Shown: positions 51,030 through 62,689, numbered from the stretch's first letter. The stretch: DNA of 64,000 bases from Symbiodinium natans (GCA_905221605.1 CAJNDS010001957.1:568438-632437); one strand, 5' to 3'. Notes: generated from the sequence alone by a model not told the origin. Made by a program: numbers and translations.

Positions 51030-53735
51030 ATGGATCCGAGATCTTTGCGGTCATGGGCGCTGGCACCGCTTGCCATCTCTTTGGGTTTGGGGCCAGCTAG
51101 TGCCGAAGAAGCAGCTCGGATCCCGCCGAGGAAAGTCGTGGAAGCCGTCATTGGTGCCGATGGGACCCTCCCACGTAACTGCATTTACGTGGGGCCGGGC
51201 CATCACCGACATCGGCTGGCGCGCAGTAAATGGGCACCTCCCTTCACGGCGGGTCACGATTGCGCATTCGACGAGTTCCTGCCGCGCTACGTTCAACACA
51301 TCAGGGATAACTTGAGCGACCACCTCACCGAGTTGATAGGGAAAGTCCTGGTGGTCGATGCCGTGGCAGAACACCCCTCGGAAGGGGATGCTTTGGCGGG
51401 CCTTGTCTTTGAGCACTTGTCGACTGTGAGATCCACATCACAGCCGCAGCAGAGCACCAACCCCAGGGGCCGAGCAAGGAAGCGGAGCCATCGCTTCCCT
51501 AGAGCGGTGGGGCTGGCCATAGCTCCGCTGGCGGATGCATCTTCCATCTTTTCCGACTTTATGCGCCAGGAAGACGTGGTCCTTGCAGTCCGCAAGCTCT
51601 TTCCGGAAGCATGGATGACCGGGTTCACCTTTCCCTGCATCGAGGACCTTATTAATGCCCCCCCGTTCGATCTTTACAGGCGCTGGCTCCGAGTGTCGGA
51701 GCTTGACTGGGCTGGTGCTTGCGGCCCGGCCACTGGTCCCTCCACCGTACGCATCCTACAGAGAGCGGCGGGGCAGCAGGCAGGAGCACTCAGTCAACGG
51801 GCAGCCTTGCCGCCGGTGATCTCGTTTGGCCTGCCAGCTGATGTACACTTCCAACAAGCGCTGGCGCGCATCCGTACACCCATGCCTACGGAACAGGCTC
51901 CCGTGCTGGACAATGACCTCCAGTTTGCCGCTGACTTCACGGCTTCGCAGCGAACGAGATTGCGGCAGTGGCGACAAGATGCAATGGGAGCCCTCAGGGA
52001 GCTGAAACGACGGTGCGCAGCTTTGGATGCTCACCTTCGAGGGTTTCAGCAACCCGCACTTCGCCGTGCGACGGCAGCGCGAGACGTGGGTCTGGTAGCT
52101 ATCCTGGTGGTGCTCTTCGCGTGGCCAGATACCGCTCTCCCCTTCTCCCTCATAGCAGGTATGCCGGCAGTGGGTTTCGCGCCATGCTATGGCATCTTCC
52201 CGCAAATGCCAGCAGACCATATCTCCTACGAGGACGTGCTGGGCGACTGGCGGGCGCACAATGCAAAAATTCTGCAGTCAATTGGACCTTCCAGGGACGA
52301 CGATTTCCTCTTGTCCCAGTCAACCAAAGATTTTGAGTCTGGCTTTTGCTCCCCTCCACTGACAAAGCAGGCCCTTTTGGCACAGCTCAAAGGGAAGCCC
52401 TTTCGACTCGTGCCAAGATGCGTCATCGCGCAGTCTTCCGGGAAGAAGCGTATCATTGACAATGCAGACACGGGAGGCCAGTCGGCCTCGTCTCGGGAAT
52501 CCAACGAGCTTGTGCTCTGCAGCGCGCTGCGACCAGCGCAGCATGCCCAGGCCGTCATTGCCAGGCTGCCCCAGGGTGAGCTGGAGCGGGCTAGGGAGAG
52601 TGACTCCCTTGAGTCCGGAGGCGAAGACTGGCCGGATGCTTACAGACATTGCCCTATGTCAGAAGAGGAGGCGTTGTGCTGCCTGGTGGTGTGGTGGCTC
52701 CGAGAATGGCAGGCTCCGGCATTCCAGATCTACTCCGGCCTCCTTTTCGGCCTGCCTCTTGCAGTCACGTCATTCAATCGGTACAGCAGATTCAGTGAAG
52801 CTGCGTCACGTAGAGTGGCGCTCACAGTGACCTCTTCCTACTTTGATGACTTCAATATGGTGGATTGGTCCTCCTCCAAAGGAAGCGGACAATGGGCAGT
52901 CGGAGAGCTCAACAAGTGTCTGGGAACGCCGTTTGCCGAAGAGAAGAGGCAACCCATGGCAGTTCAAGGATCCTTCTTGGGCTTGGACCACGACCTTTCC
53001 GAAGCCTTGCAGAGGGGGTTCGTCACCTTTTGGGCGAGAGAACGCCTGTTCACCAAAATGTCCGACCTCATCGAGCAATCCGAGACTGCGTCTTCGCTCA
53101 AGGCCGGGCTTGCTGCGAAGATGTTTGGCCTGATGAACTTCTTGGAGCAGGGCGTGTGTGGAAGAGTCGGATGCGGTGGCCTCGCTGCTCTGTGTGACAG
53201 GCAGCGCAGCAAAGAATCCGACCTCTCGCCGGACATCCTCCAGACGTTTCAGCTTATTCGCGCACTCCTAAAATTTCGTCCTGAGAGGCGCTTTTGGGTG
53301 TCCAACCCACCAGTGCAACGCTTCATAGCTGCGAGTGACGCAGCAGAGGAGAAGCCTCAAGCCGGAACCGGAGGTTTCCTCTTGATTTGGCAGCAAGGTG
53401 CGAGCCAGGTCCGAGAGGGTTTTGTCGCGGCATGTCCGGAGGAGCTTTATGCCCTTTGGGGACCGGGCGACAAGAAAATTGCACAGCTGGAGCTCAGCAT
53501 GGTGCTTTTCGCTCTGGTGGCTCGGCCTGCAAGATTTCGCATGAGGCGCGGAATCTGGTACATCGACAACACTGCGGCATTGATGGCCCTCATCCGCGGG
53601 AGGTCCGACAACTCTGATTTGTCCCGCCTGGCGCAGTTGATACATTTGTGTCTCTTTGTCTTTCAAACCTGGATATATTGGGAATGGGTGCCGTCCAAAT
53701 CCAATTGGAGCGACGCCATTAATGTCGTATCCTGA
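51030..53735 (+). CDS. Reverse transcriptase-RNase H ORF, C-terminus cut by an insertion
   Basis: The open frame begins at 50928. I prefer the ATG at 51030 (MDPRSLRSWALAPLAISLGL), after the methyltransferase-like ORF ends. RT features are RIIDNADTGGQS, WPDAYRHCPMSEEEA (motif A), LLFGLPLAVTSFNR (motif B-like) and SSYFDDFNMVD (YFDD at 52839-52850). RNase H features are RFIAASDAAEE, AQLELSMVLFALV, WYIDNTAALMALIRG and WEWVPSKSNWSDAI, which hold the Asp-Glu-Asp-Asp set. It would make and process element cDNA. The present stop at 53733-53735 lies inside an inserted element; without it the frame continues at 54613-54716. Confidence 0.8.
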   Translation: MDPRSLRSWALAPLAISLGLGPASAEEAARIPPRKVVEAVIGADGTLPRNCIYVGPGHHRHRLARSKWAPPFTAGHDCAFDEFLPRYVQHIRDNLSDHLTELIGKVLVVDAVAEHPSEGDALAGLVFEHLSTVRSTSQPQQSTNPRGRARKRSHRFPRAVGLAIAPLADASSIFSDFMRQEDVVLAVRKLFPEAWMTGFTFPCIEDLINAPPFDLYRRWLRVSELDWAGACGPATGPSTVRILQRAAGQQAGALSQRAALPPVISFGLPADVHFQQALARIRTPMPTEQAPVLDNDLQFAADFTASQRTRLRQWRQDAMGALRELKRRCAALDAHLRGFQQPALRRATAARDVGLVAILVVLFAWPDTALPFSLIAGMPAVGFAPCYGIFPQMPADHISYEDVLGDWRAHNAKILQSIGPSRDDDFLLSQSTKDFESGFCSPPLTKQALLAQLKGKPFRLVPRCVIAQSSGKKRIIDNADTGGQSASSRESNELVLCSALRPAQHAQAVIARLPQGELERARESDSLESGGEDWPDAYRHCPMSEEEALCCLVVWWLREWQAPAFQIYSGLLFGLPLAVTSFNRYSRFSEAASRRVALTVTSSYFDDFNMVDWSSSKGSGQWAVGELNKCLGTPFAEEKRQPMAVQGSFLGLDHDLSEALQRGFVTFWARERLFTKMSDLIEQSETASSLKAGLAAKMFGLMNFLEQGVCGRVGCGGLAALCDRQRSKESDLSPDILQTFQLIRALLKFRPERRFWVSNPPVQRFIAASDAAEEKPQAGTGGFLLIWQQGASQVREGFVAACPEELYALWGPGDKKIAQLELSMVLFALVARPARFRMRRGIWYIDNTAALMALIRGRSDNSDLSRLAQLIHLCLFVFQTWIYWEWVPSKSNWSDAINVVS

Positions 53736-53940
53736 TTAGTCTGGACCCCCTCAATAATGAAAAGTTTTCCAAAAACTATTCAGGAGACCCAATTTGGATT
53801 GCCCCCCCACAATAAAGTAAAGTTTTTCGGGCATGGGTTTCGGAACAGAGAAAAAAAGAGAAGAAGATGATGAAAGAAAAGAGCAAAAGAAGAGCAGCTT
53901 CAAGTCGGAGTTCTGAGCTGTCATCCCCAACCTGAGCTGA

Positions 53941-54316
53941 GCCTTCAAGCTTCCCGGGTTCAGGGTCTACGACCAGGCCGGAAAACAAGGATTCCTTATG
54001 ACTTCGCTTATCTGAGGAGGCCTAGCCATCAAATTTTGAAGGGGGTAGTCCACGTGCTGCCCCGAAGCCCATTAAAAAAAAAAATTGCACCCCCACAATA
54101 ATGTCAAGGTTTTCGGGGGGAGGGGGGGGGGGCGGGCCTTCAAGCTTCCCGGGTTCAGGGTCGACGACCAGGCCGGAAAACAAGGATTCCTTATGACTTC
54201 GCTTATCTGAGGAGGCCTAGCCATCAAATTTTGAAGGGGGTAGTCCACGTTCTGCCCCGAACCCCATTTAAAAAAAAAAATTGCACCCCCACAATAATGT
54301 CAAGGTTGTCGGGGGT
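53941..54316. repeat. Two tandem ~180-bp copies inside the inserted element
   Basis: Both copies begin GCCTTCAAGCTTCCCGGG and contain GACTTCGCTTATCTGAGG, a run of about eleven A and CACAATAATGTCAAGG. Period 195 bp; differences are few. Confidence 0.9.
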
Positions 54317-54391
54317 ACTGAGCTTACCTGAGCTTACCTGAGCTTTCCTGAGCTTACCTGAGCTGAGCTCACATCTGAGCTTACCTGAGCT
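54317..54391. repeat. GAGCTTACCT (10-bp) repeat
   Basis: Six to seven units, one shortened to GAGCTGAGCTCACATCT, within the inserted element. Confidence 0.85.
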
Positions 54392-54612
54392 TAATTATGT
54401 AAGAGGAGAGGGAAAGGAAGAGGAGAGGAAGAGGAGAGGGAAGAGGAGCGGAGAGGAAATGAAGAGGAGCCGGTGGGGGGGGGGGGGGGCCGGGGCCGAA
54501 AATTAGTTTGGGGGGGTCCCTTTTTTTTAACACTATTACGGGGGTGGATTTAGTTTGGGGGGGGGGAGGGGGGGGGGGGGGGGGCCCTCACACTAATCAG
54601 GATACCACATTA

Positions 54613-54716
54613 GCAGGCTGGGAGTCGACGACGAATGGCATCAGTCGCACTCCTTCTCCACTAGTTTAGCTTTCTTCCCATTTCAGCTCTGGGCGTTACC
54701 GCTGGAAGCGGAATGA
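54613..54716 (+). pseudogene. Severed C-terminus of the RT-RNase H ORF
   Basis: Joined to the codon split at 53721, this segment adds 34 codons (SRLGVDDEWHQSHSFS… to …LWALPLEAE) before a TGA at 54714-54716. The residues after NWSDAI look like the usual end of such RNase H ORFs (…SDAISR…H-F…LW-LP). That independently supports the insertion model. Confidence 0.7.
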
Positions 54717-54719
54717 AGT

Positions 54720-57700
54720 TTCATTTGCTTCTGCGTCAGCAGGTTATCGGATGTCTTGGGCCCTGTGGCCTGTCACGACCCTCGGCCTGTCCTGAACGCA
54801 CTGAGTCGCACCGTCACAAGCTGCAATTTTCCACACTCTCCCACCATACATTGCAACACGGGCTCCACGGTACCCAGCCACGCACTGAGTGCACACACAT
54901 GCACACACAACACCCACCCTGCACCCCCATTTACCTCAACTTTCGTTGCGATTCCTGCTTGTTTGGCCCTCGAGTGCACCATATTCAATGTGTGTCGTCA
55001 TAAGCGAGTCAAAGAGAAGCAAGCATCCACTGTCGTGTTTCAGCATCGTCGCTTTGAGAGGCGTTTTCAGGGTACAAGAGGCCATGACAATCGGAGTCGG
55101 CGATTGCCTTGTGTTTGAGTATACATTGTAGACATGCGGGCATGATCTAAGCACTCCAAATCAGTCAGCATCAGCAATAGCTCCCACGTTGTGGATGAGA
55201 CTTTCTTCGTTGACTATGTTGTGACTGCACTCGGGCTCAAAGCTTCAGCAAAATCAAGATCGCTTGGCTCCAGCAGTAGTTGCCATCGGAGATGCTGCTG
55301 GTAGATTGTTGCAGATAGATGCACTGCTTACGCTTTTGACGCAAGGTATTCCAAACCTCGGTTTGCACGCGGGATTATGTTCATGGAGACATCAGCTTGT
55401 TGTGATCATCTGCCCATACCTCGGCAGCGGGCGTCTGCTCAGTCGCTTTGTGTGCGTAAGGCAACATCTCTTGCAAGTGTGCCTTCTTCAAGGGAAGATT
55501 TGGCAGGTGCATCGATGACCGATCAGGAACAGCCTTTGAAGCCAGCCAGGCTGGCTTTCGTGAGAACTTGTTGATCTCGTACATATGCTTTAGTTTGCTT
55601 ATTGAAAGGCTGTTCACCAATACAATGATGAGAGTTACGGTGTCATGCTCTTGTCAGCTTGATTCCATTTTGCATCCACCGCATCTCGATTCCGAAGGTA
55701 CGGCGTTGCTGTGCCACAATCTCAGACTTAATGCCTTGCAGTGTCTTGCAGAAAGATATTTCAGCATTCCAGACACAAGGTCATGGGATTTGGCAGGGAA
55801 AGCCGTGGATTTAGATCTGCAGGCGACAAAATGAGATACATTGAATGCGTGTGGTTTTTCATTCATGCAGGCTGTCGTCGTTGATGATCGAGGATGTATT
55901 GTCGATGCAGTGTACTACAACAACATGAAGGCTGGTTGATAGTTTTCCCCCAGTACGTATGCGTGTGCGTGCTGATTCAGCAGGCAGCTCTGTGTTGGTT
56001 ATGCTGTTGATGCGTTAGCCTGCCTTGTGAGAAATGATGTCTCAGGCAATAAAAGGGTGCATCACGCACTCCGGCGATGAACAATCCGGTCAGAAGGCGT
56101 GCTCGGTATGTCTGCGGGCCACAACTTCTTTGAGGCTACCTTGATTTTTATCTGAGAGGACGGCCTCGACGAGATTATCTGGGTGAATCTGCCCAAACTG
56201 CCTGACAACATAAGGCATTTCCGTTCAACATGTTCTTGGCATTTGCACCTTCGACATGTCTGAATGCTCTTGAGTGTTCATGCGTGGGTTGATGCGGGTT
56301 GGTGCAGGTTGCTGATCTTCGTAGTTGCCGCGTTTAGCGGCGGCAGCTTGCGTGATGCGCGGTTCTCGTCTACCATCGTGACAGAGTCTTTGTCTGCGAT
56401 GTGTCAGTCAAGCCTCGGATGCAGTGATGTGTCATTGCAACGAGCGCTCAGAAACGGTCAATGTGGCCAGAGGTTTGCTTGCTCACGGCTGTTGCTTGTT
56501 GACCACTCGAAGGCGCAGAACGGGAAGCTACATGTTCTGGAAGGAAACAAAGACTCCGAGGCTGTGGAAGGGCGCAACCCGAAGTACGGCACGTTACCAG
56601 ACATCCTTGTGTGCGTTCTTCGATTGTCGTTCACCATTGTACAGCTATTGGATTGCACATATTCGCAGTCTACCTAAATTCAGTGAGAAAGGTAAGCCTT
56701 GACAGCTGAGCCTCGATACCGGAAAGCGCAGGTGGCTCGATTTCCGCTGGAACAAAGCATCCACGAAGTAGATGCAGTTGCATCCATCCTCCGAAAGGAC
56801 CGAGCTTGTCAGTAGCAACAGCGAAGGCTTGGCTACTACTCCACGCACATTGATTGGTATGAGCGAGATGGTTGAAGAGATGTGACGAGTATAGGATTCG
56901 AGAAGCAGAGCGCGAATGCAAGAGTTGCAAAGAACGCATCAGGACAGCGGATGGCAATTGCAGATAATCGATGAGCCCGCGAGAGAAGGAGCATCTCATC
57001 GAATGTGAAGAAGGATCGAACTCTCAACTTCTCAACTCTCAATTGCCATGTGCGAGGCCGACACTTCATTGACATACTCGAACCGGTTCTGGGGAGCCTC
57101 GTCTCGCATCTCTTTCGTTGTCGTGTTTTTTACAAGCAGGCGCCTCAAGCTTCTCAGTGCAGGAACATCATTCGTGGTGCCATTCCGGGTGCTCCCAAGC
57201 GTCAAAAAGTGCCCATGGCTTTTTCCATTCGCTTTGTTGTGAGACTTGTGTATTATGCAAAAAGCAGAAGAGAAAGGCTGCAATGCCAGGTTGCTTTCGC
57301 CATGGAGAAGGCATCTGTGGTTGACTTGCCGGGTCCTGTGAAACACGCGAAACACCCCTGTTCACTGCCTGTTCACTGCTTGTTCACGGTATCACTCCTT
57401 TTCTGTCAGCTCATACTTTTCTGCCAGAGGCCGCAGGCTGCATCCTGCGGAGCAGTGCAAGCATGCTTAGGCCGGCCTTTGCCGCAAGAGCAGCTCAGCT
57501 GTGCGCAAAATCGTCCAACTTGTATATTGCCAGGGTGGGACGTATGTCCAGATGCGGGTGTCGACGTTGATCTGGACGTACCTGCCCCAAGTCAAACCCG
57601 AGCCGACGAGCATTTCTTCACTGTGGTCGTCACGGGGTGCAAAGGTGTCTGCAGTTGTTGTTGGCAGTGACGGATGTGTGCGGCTCCAAGCATTCCAAAG

Positions 57701-58740
57701 CAAATGAAAGAAGTATCCAGTGAATGCATACCGAAGCTCTTCTTCAGTTCCACTTCGAAGAGCAGTTTTTTGTGGTTCAGTGACGTATTGTAGACTCGTA
57801 GACCACATAAAGTTGAGACTCAAAGAGAAGTCCTCACTGAAGGTCAAAGGTGCCGTTTTCTTCGGTGAGCTGCAGGCCACCGGACTCTTACTCGGCATGT
57901 CAGAGCTTTGCAAGTCTCTGAACTCAGCTACCTGAACGCCAGAGGGTTGGGCTTTGACGCACAGCGGAGACAACCTCACTGGAGAGGCGAGGCTAGGGCC
58001 AGGGGACCTAAACTCAAGTGTAAGGAACGGTCCGCATACCGCCGATGCTGCTTGAAAGCCATTTCTCAGGGCGATGGAGACGACGAGGCCTAACGATTCT
58101 TATGCTTCAATTTGGGTCCCTGCTTCCTTGACGAGATGTTCACGAGATCTCACGAGTTTGCAGGTCATCACTGCCAATCTTCAAGACATCCCTGCTCAGC
58201 TTGCATGTTGAGAACTGCTGAGGCAGATTGGCACGTGTGGTGCTCGTTGAGATAGGGGTCAGAGGGTGAGTGCAAATAGTTCTCAAATGCCAGGTCGACA
58301 TTCACCAGATCGTTTTCATAGTCAATGCTGCTTTCTAAGTAATCACATCTTTGCCTTCAGCTGCCTGCCGATCGGCCACCGAGCGTGCCAACCCTGTACC
58401 GCAGTTGAGGTTTACACGCGCGGTGTGACCTTTGAGAAGGTGTCTAATGCGTATTGCCTCAGCCCCAAGAATGCAAAAGATGATGCAGTAACAGCCCTGG
58501 ACCTGCTCTGGGACCCTGTAAAGAACCCTTTGAAATCTAGAGCTGACCGATGCAGTTGACCTTTGATACCATAGCTATCATTGGGCAACGCTCGTTGAGA
58601 CAACGCCGAACGTTGAACAAGCAGCGGAGTTGCCTCATGCATGCCCAGGCCGCATCTTGGACTCATCCGGTGAGGAGATGGCACGCTATGTGCTCGTCTC
58701 AGATGTTCTGAGACATAAGTGGAGGGCTTCAGGGGCGGGT
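54720..58740. other. No supported gene (about 4 kb)
   Basis: Overlapping open frames on both strands. The longest are plus 57005-57670 and minus 57979-57467, which partly overlap and carry no motif. A CA-rich patch lies near 54886-54920. The 3' terminal repeat of the composite element, if it has one, should be within the first few hundred bases, but I cannot see it. Confidence 0.4.
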
Positions 58741-58748
58741 GTGTACAT

Positions 58749-58767
58749 GCGGGGGGGGGGGGGGGGC
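58749..58767. repeat. Poly-G tract
   Basis: A run of about 18 G followed by CTTGTGATGCATGTGTGCATG. Confidence 0.95.
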
Positions 58768-58769
58768 TT

Positions 58770-61700
58770 GTGATGCATGTGTGCATGTTGCAGGTGATCA
58801 CAAGAATCTGTTAAAAGTTCTCAATCACTAGTAGCCTCGCTGGAGACGGCTCAGGTGTTGCGGGAGGGTCGTGGTGAGCGAGGGCTGATCATGGCCAGAC
58901 TGTTCAGGGAGCCTGCATCTTAACTTACAGAACAGCCTTTCGATGTGTCGATAGCCCTCAGAAATGACAATCCTCCAGGAATGGAGCGGGCGAGCGGTGG
59001 GGCTTCCAGGCACGACACTGCAGCACGAGATCAAGATTTCGTTGCTAAGTACCCTCCCCAAACGATTTCAAAGCGCAGCCAAGTGACGCCTGGACCCTGC
59101 TCTGGCCCTAGCTTGTGTTGTAAGCTTCGTGCTGCTTCACATCAGATCGCTTCATTTGTGGAGCGACGGACAGCATCAAAGTCAAGCAGCTCTAGCGCAG
59201 GTGGTGCTTCTTGATGAAGATGCTTTTTGCATAATTGTGCATTGTTGAATATGAGCGGACCGCAGGGGCTGAACAGAAAGTGTGAGAGTGCACGCCACAG
59301 CGGAGAGTTATGATTTTGATCCCAATGTTTTGCATTGTTGTCTGTGCCGAGCCGGCAGCCTGCCCATGACACTTTCGATTTGGTCATCAAACTCAGCAGA
59401 GCATTCTGCAGCACCAGCAGAACTGAGTTTCATGTCTTCAGCCGAGGAAAACAGCTAGTTAAGTTGGGGATGTTTGGCCACCGGCATGCTGATAACTGCA
59501 CCTTGTCTCAGGCGCTGGGCAGCTTCTGTCGGGGTCAAACGTGGAAAGATTCGGCCTCCAGCCTACCTTCAGGAGCTGGGTTAATGGTTAACGTCCTTTT
59601 GATCGTCCTTGTAGCATGACTGACATAGACGTGAATCTCCAAGGTCCCTGAAATCCAAGCACTTGCCAAAAAGAGCGCACGCGAGCAGGGGCCTCAACAG
59701 GCAGCAAAGAGTGTAGACTCGGTGTGGAGTACTGTGTAGCGGGGCTTCGGTCATGTGCCTTGCCACTGCCTCGCCACAATCCCTGAGGCTGCAGATGCGT
59801 TCTGGCACCATGAGCTTCGCGCAGGACTTGTGCAGAAGCCTGCAGAACATATCAAAACCTGGTTGAGGTCACATGCGGTCACCAGCACCCACCCTTTAAC
59901 AGGGTGCCCGGACCAAGAAACCAACAACTCAGACCCCCAAAGCTCTCAAAACAGCAGCCCTTCGCTACGATCCGCCACGCATTCGGGATAACACACATGC
60001 ATCTGCAACTGTCTGCAACGCTTGCATCTTCAAATATTTGTGACACCCAGGAGTCGAGCAGTGAGGCCGCCATTTTCGCAAGTCCGATTCAAGAGGCCTG
60101 GGGGGGCATGTCACAGAAGCGTTTTTATCCAATTTCAAGCGAGATGGTTGCATGACGTTACATGGTTGCATGATCGGATGCTGTTCCAGGAAAGTTCGCC
60201 AAAGTCTGGAGCTTGCCATGTTCAGTTCCCAGATTTTTCTGGCAGTTCCTGTTGCCGGGTCCATCTGCGGCACTTGCGAGATCAGGTCATGTAGCCTCAG
60301 GTTGCAGCCTCGGCCTGTGCAGTGGTTCTCTTGCGGAAATGGCCTGGACATCTCCCGCTGATGCTTTGAGATTTAGCTCTCTGACCGGCGTCCTTGTACA
60401 GAAAGCCTCAGAGGGTCGCGATATGTCACAATGGATCAAAGTGGGGGCAGGGCCGAGCCCTGTCTTGACGGATCTACTTCAGACACTTTAGACGGACTGC
60501 ACAGCCGTCCGGCCAAGGGAGTTCTTCGGCCGCAAACTGATTGGATTGGGCATGTCCAGATTCATCGCAGTATCGTTGGATTGGGCGCCGTCATGCGCCG
60601 TCAGCGCATCTCCAACCGCTCATCGAACTTATCGGCTCAGCGAAGGCGAAGACCTTTGTGCTTGATTTGTAGTCTTGATTTTGTAGTGTTCATTTCCGTT
60701 CATTTTCGAGCGTGGGCGTTCCGCCTGAAGCGAGGAGGAGTGCAGCAGTGCATTGAAGTTTTGTGTAGTGGCTTGACTTGTGCAGTGCCCTACACTTGTT
60801 TGCCCTGAGCCGCCACTTGTTTCGTACTGCTTCATACCCAGTCTCAGGACCACGTAAGCTCTCCTCTCACAAGCTTCAGGGCGTTTCGAGTGTTTGGCGC
60901 CTACTGCTCTTGTTGCGGGTTTGTGTTGTTGGTGGATGTTGGTGGCATCTCTTTGGTAAACCCATGGCATGAGCAGGCGGGCTGAAGTCGCGCGCCGCGA
61001 GATGTCAGCGTGACCCGGCTTCCAAGCAAGGACCTGTGCTTGTTGTGTGGCATTCGCATTCATCGCCAGCTTTTTGTTCTCTGGACACCTCGTTCTTCAC
61101 AGACATGTCTTATTGTTTTTAACTTTTCTGGTTGCCCATCCATCTTCTCCTTGTGGACATTTCGCATTTTTCCCCGTGGACATTTCACCATTTTCGCGGA
61201 CGTTTCATCAATTTTATTTTGGCCGTGGGATTTCGTTTTCATGTCTCAGACGTCCTACAAACTGCGAGACCATGCAACGTTGCTAGTTTGTCTAGTGCTG
61301 TGGATCAGGTACACCAAAGGGGAGTATGAACAGCTGGAAACAGCGGTCTCTGGCAGAGGCCTTGGGAGATCAGTGTTGTGGCCATTGCCTGCCCTCATGG
61401 TACGTGCACGTCGACGAGTCCTCGCCCCACCGTTCATGAAAGCATTGTGGGCGCACAGTTTCAGAGAGTCTCAGTGAATTCAGTGCCATGGCTGGGCTGC
61501 AGTATTTTGTGTAGAGGTTTTTTCACAAGTTCAGCTGCTCGCCTGGATAGGTGTTGATTCACCAGACATCCCAATGCGGCGCTTATACGAAGTCTGCATG
61601 GTCTTGCTGGCTTCTTTGGCAGTCTCATTGGTGGCATGCGCGTGTGTTTGTGTGTGTGGGTGGGTGCAGATGGCAGGTGTTCCAGCACAAAACCCACAAA

Positions 61701-61880
61701 GGAGTCCAGCATCTCTGCTGCATACTATGAACTAACAGCCTCATCTCTCGGTGACATTCCGAGGGGGAGATGTGAGCGTGCCGTGATTTCTGGGGGTTCT
61801 TCTCTGCATGCGGTCTGGTTTGCTTGGAGCGCCTGGCCACGCTACTGCCTGGTGATCATGAGTCCTCTCTCTTCCTGCGC
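58770..61880. other. No supported gene (about 3.1 kb)
   Basis: Short overlapping frames only. At 61100-61215 ACATTTCGCATTTTTCCC-like phrases recur (GTGGACATTTC…), a weak local repeat. Nothing assignable. Confidence 0.4.
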
Positions 61881-61886
61881 GCACAG

Positions 61887-62040
61887 GTTTGACGAGCAGG
61901 AAAGCGAGTTCTACAATGTTAGGGTGCGCCAGAACTCCAATATCTTGAAACATGAGATGTACACTCTTGCGATCAATAAGACGTGTATCGAAGTTGGCAA
62001 TGTGTCGCGTTTTGGCAGGCGCTTCCACCTGCTGGAGAGG
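61887..62040 (+). CDS. Candidate exon of an unrecognised gene
   Basis: After a pyrimidine-rich CCTCTCTCTTCCTGCGCGCACAG, the plus strand reads FDEQESEFYNVRVRQNSNIL, then HEMYTLAINKTCIEVGNVSR and FGRRFHLLERR. Composition and acceptor support a real exon. A second frame just downstream (62055-62200: VAPLRVTGFSLLDLRRKPLL, then YCRMFRLCIDDEHSKPLEVL) may be the next exon. No family recognised; these may belong to the TTLL gene's 5' region or to a separate gene. Confidence 0.3.
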
Positions 62041-62689
62041 AGGATCAAACCAAGATGCAGGTGGCGCCCCTCCGTGTCACTGGTTTTTCTTTGCTTGACT
62101 TGCGGCGTAAGCCATTGTTGCCCAGCTACTGCCGCATGTTTCGCCTTTGCATAGACGATGAGCATAGCAAGCCACTAGAAGTCCTGATGCCTAGTGGAAT
62201 CGGGATCCTTTTTGCGTCCTTTGCTTTGCCTGTGTCACTATGGAGGGTTAGAACTTTGGCCGTGCCGCTGCGCGCCGCAGTGTCAAAGGGGGGAACATGA
62301 GAGCGCAGGAAAGAGGAACAGGAAAGCACGCAAATGCTGATACGGGAGGTTCGCAATACCACGCAAGCAGACCTGTAAGCCTCTTGATATGAGCAGCGCA
62401 TTGGCTCGTGCTTCGAATCATGTCCAGCATGACTCATGCCGAACAAATAAACAGTGTAAGCTCGAAGAACATGTGCGTGAGTGTGCCACGCCTTTCGCCC
62501 ACGAACGAGGTCTGCAACTAAGATTGCATCAGTTAGGCTGTCAGTGTGATTCCTGCGGCTGGAGGACTGAAGTGACTTGAAACTTGCACAAGGCAAAAAA
62601 GGGCGCGATTGAGCTCTTCCAGCTGCGCCACAAAGGCAGAACAGGGTCCCTGACTTCGGCAAACAGCAGGTAAGACTGACCGAGCCAGG

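Larger units (their letters stand above)
53722..54610. mobile_element. 889-bp non-autonomous element with terminal inverted repeats, TA target duplication
   Basis: The ends are 19-bp inverted repeats matching at 18 of 19 positions: ATGTCGTATCCTGATTAGT at 53722-53740 and its complement at 54592-54610 (ATGTGGTATCC… inverted). Each is flanked by TA (53720-53721 and 54611-54612). Inside are two ~180-bp direct copies (starts at 53941 and 54136, 195 bp apart), a GAGCTTACCT repeat (54317-54391), a GGAAGAGGAGA-type purine tract and long G-runs. There is no transposase. TA duplication and short terminal inverted repeats fit a Tc1/mariner-related MITE. Removing it with one TA leaves the host RT frame open. 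Confidence 0.8.
44386..54716 (+). mobile_element. Composite retroelement: tyrosine recombinase, phosphatase-like, methyltransferase-like and RT-RNase H ORFs
   Basis: A plus-strand series of close or overlapping ORFs starts after a TTTCTTTTCTCCCAG acceptor-like site (AG at 44446-44447) and ends at a stop at 54714-54716 once an internal insertion is discounted. The order is: large ORF of unknown role; tyrosine recombinase plus CCCH finger; Pro-rich/phosphatase-like; gag-like plus CCCH finger (decayed); C5-methyltransferase-like; RT-RNase H. A tyrosine recombinase instead of an integrase points to the DIRS group. The two CCCH modules are clearly related, so the whole may be one element with a duplicated module or two related elements in tandem with a junction between 48546 and 49038. 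Terminal repeats were not found and the outer limits are approximate. Confidence 0.6.

Noticed and set aside
53725-54612. The inverted ends as DIRS-type inverted terminal repeats of the retroelement itself
   Set aside because: They lie inside the RT frame, are flanked by TA, and their removal restores the coding sequence, so they belong to a separate inserted element.
57005-57979. 221-codon plus and 170-codon minus ORFs
   Set aside because: They overlap each other, show no motif, and have no splice or initiation context; kept as unassigned sequence.
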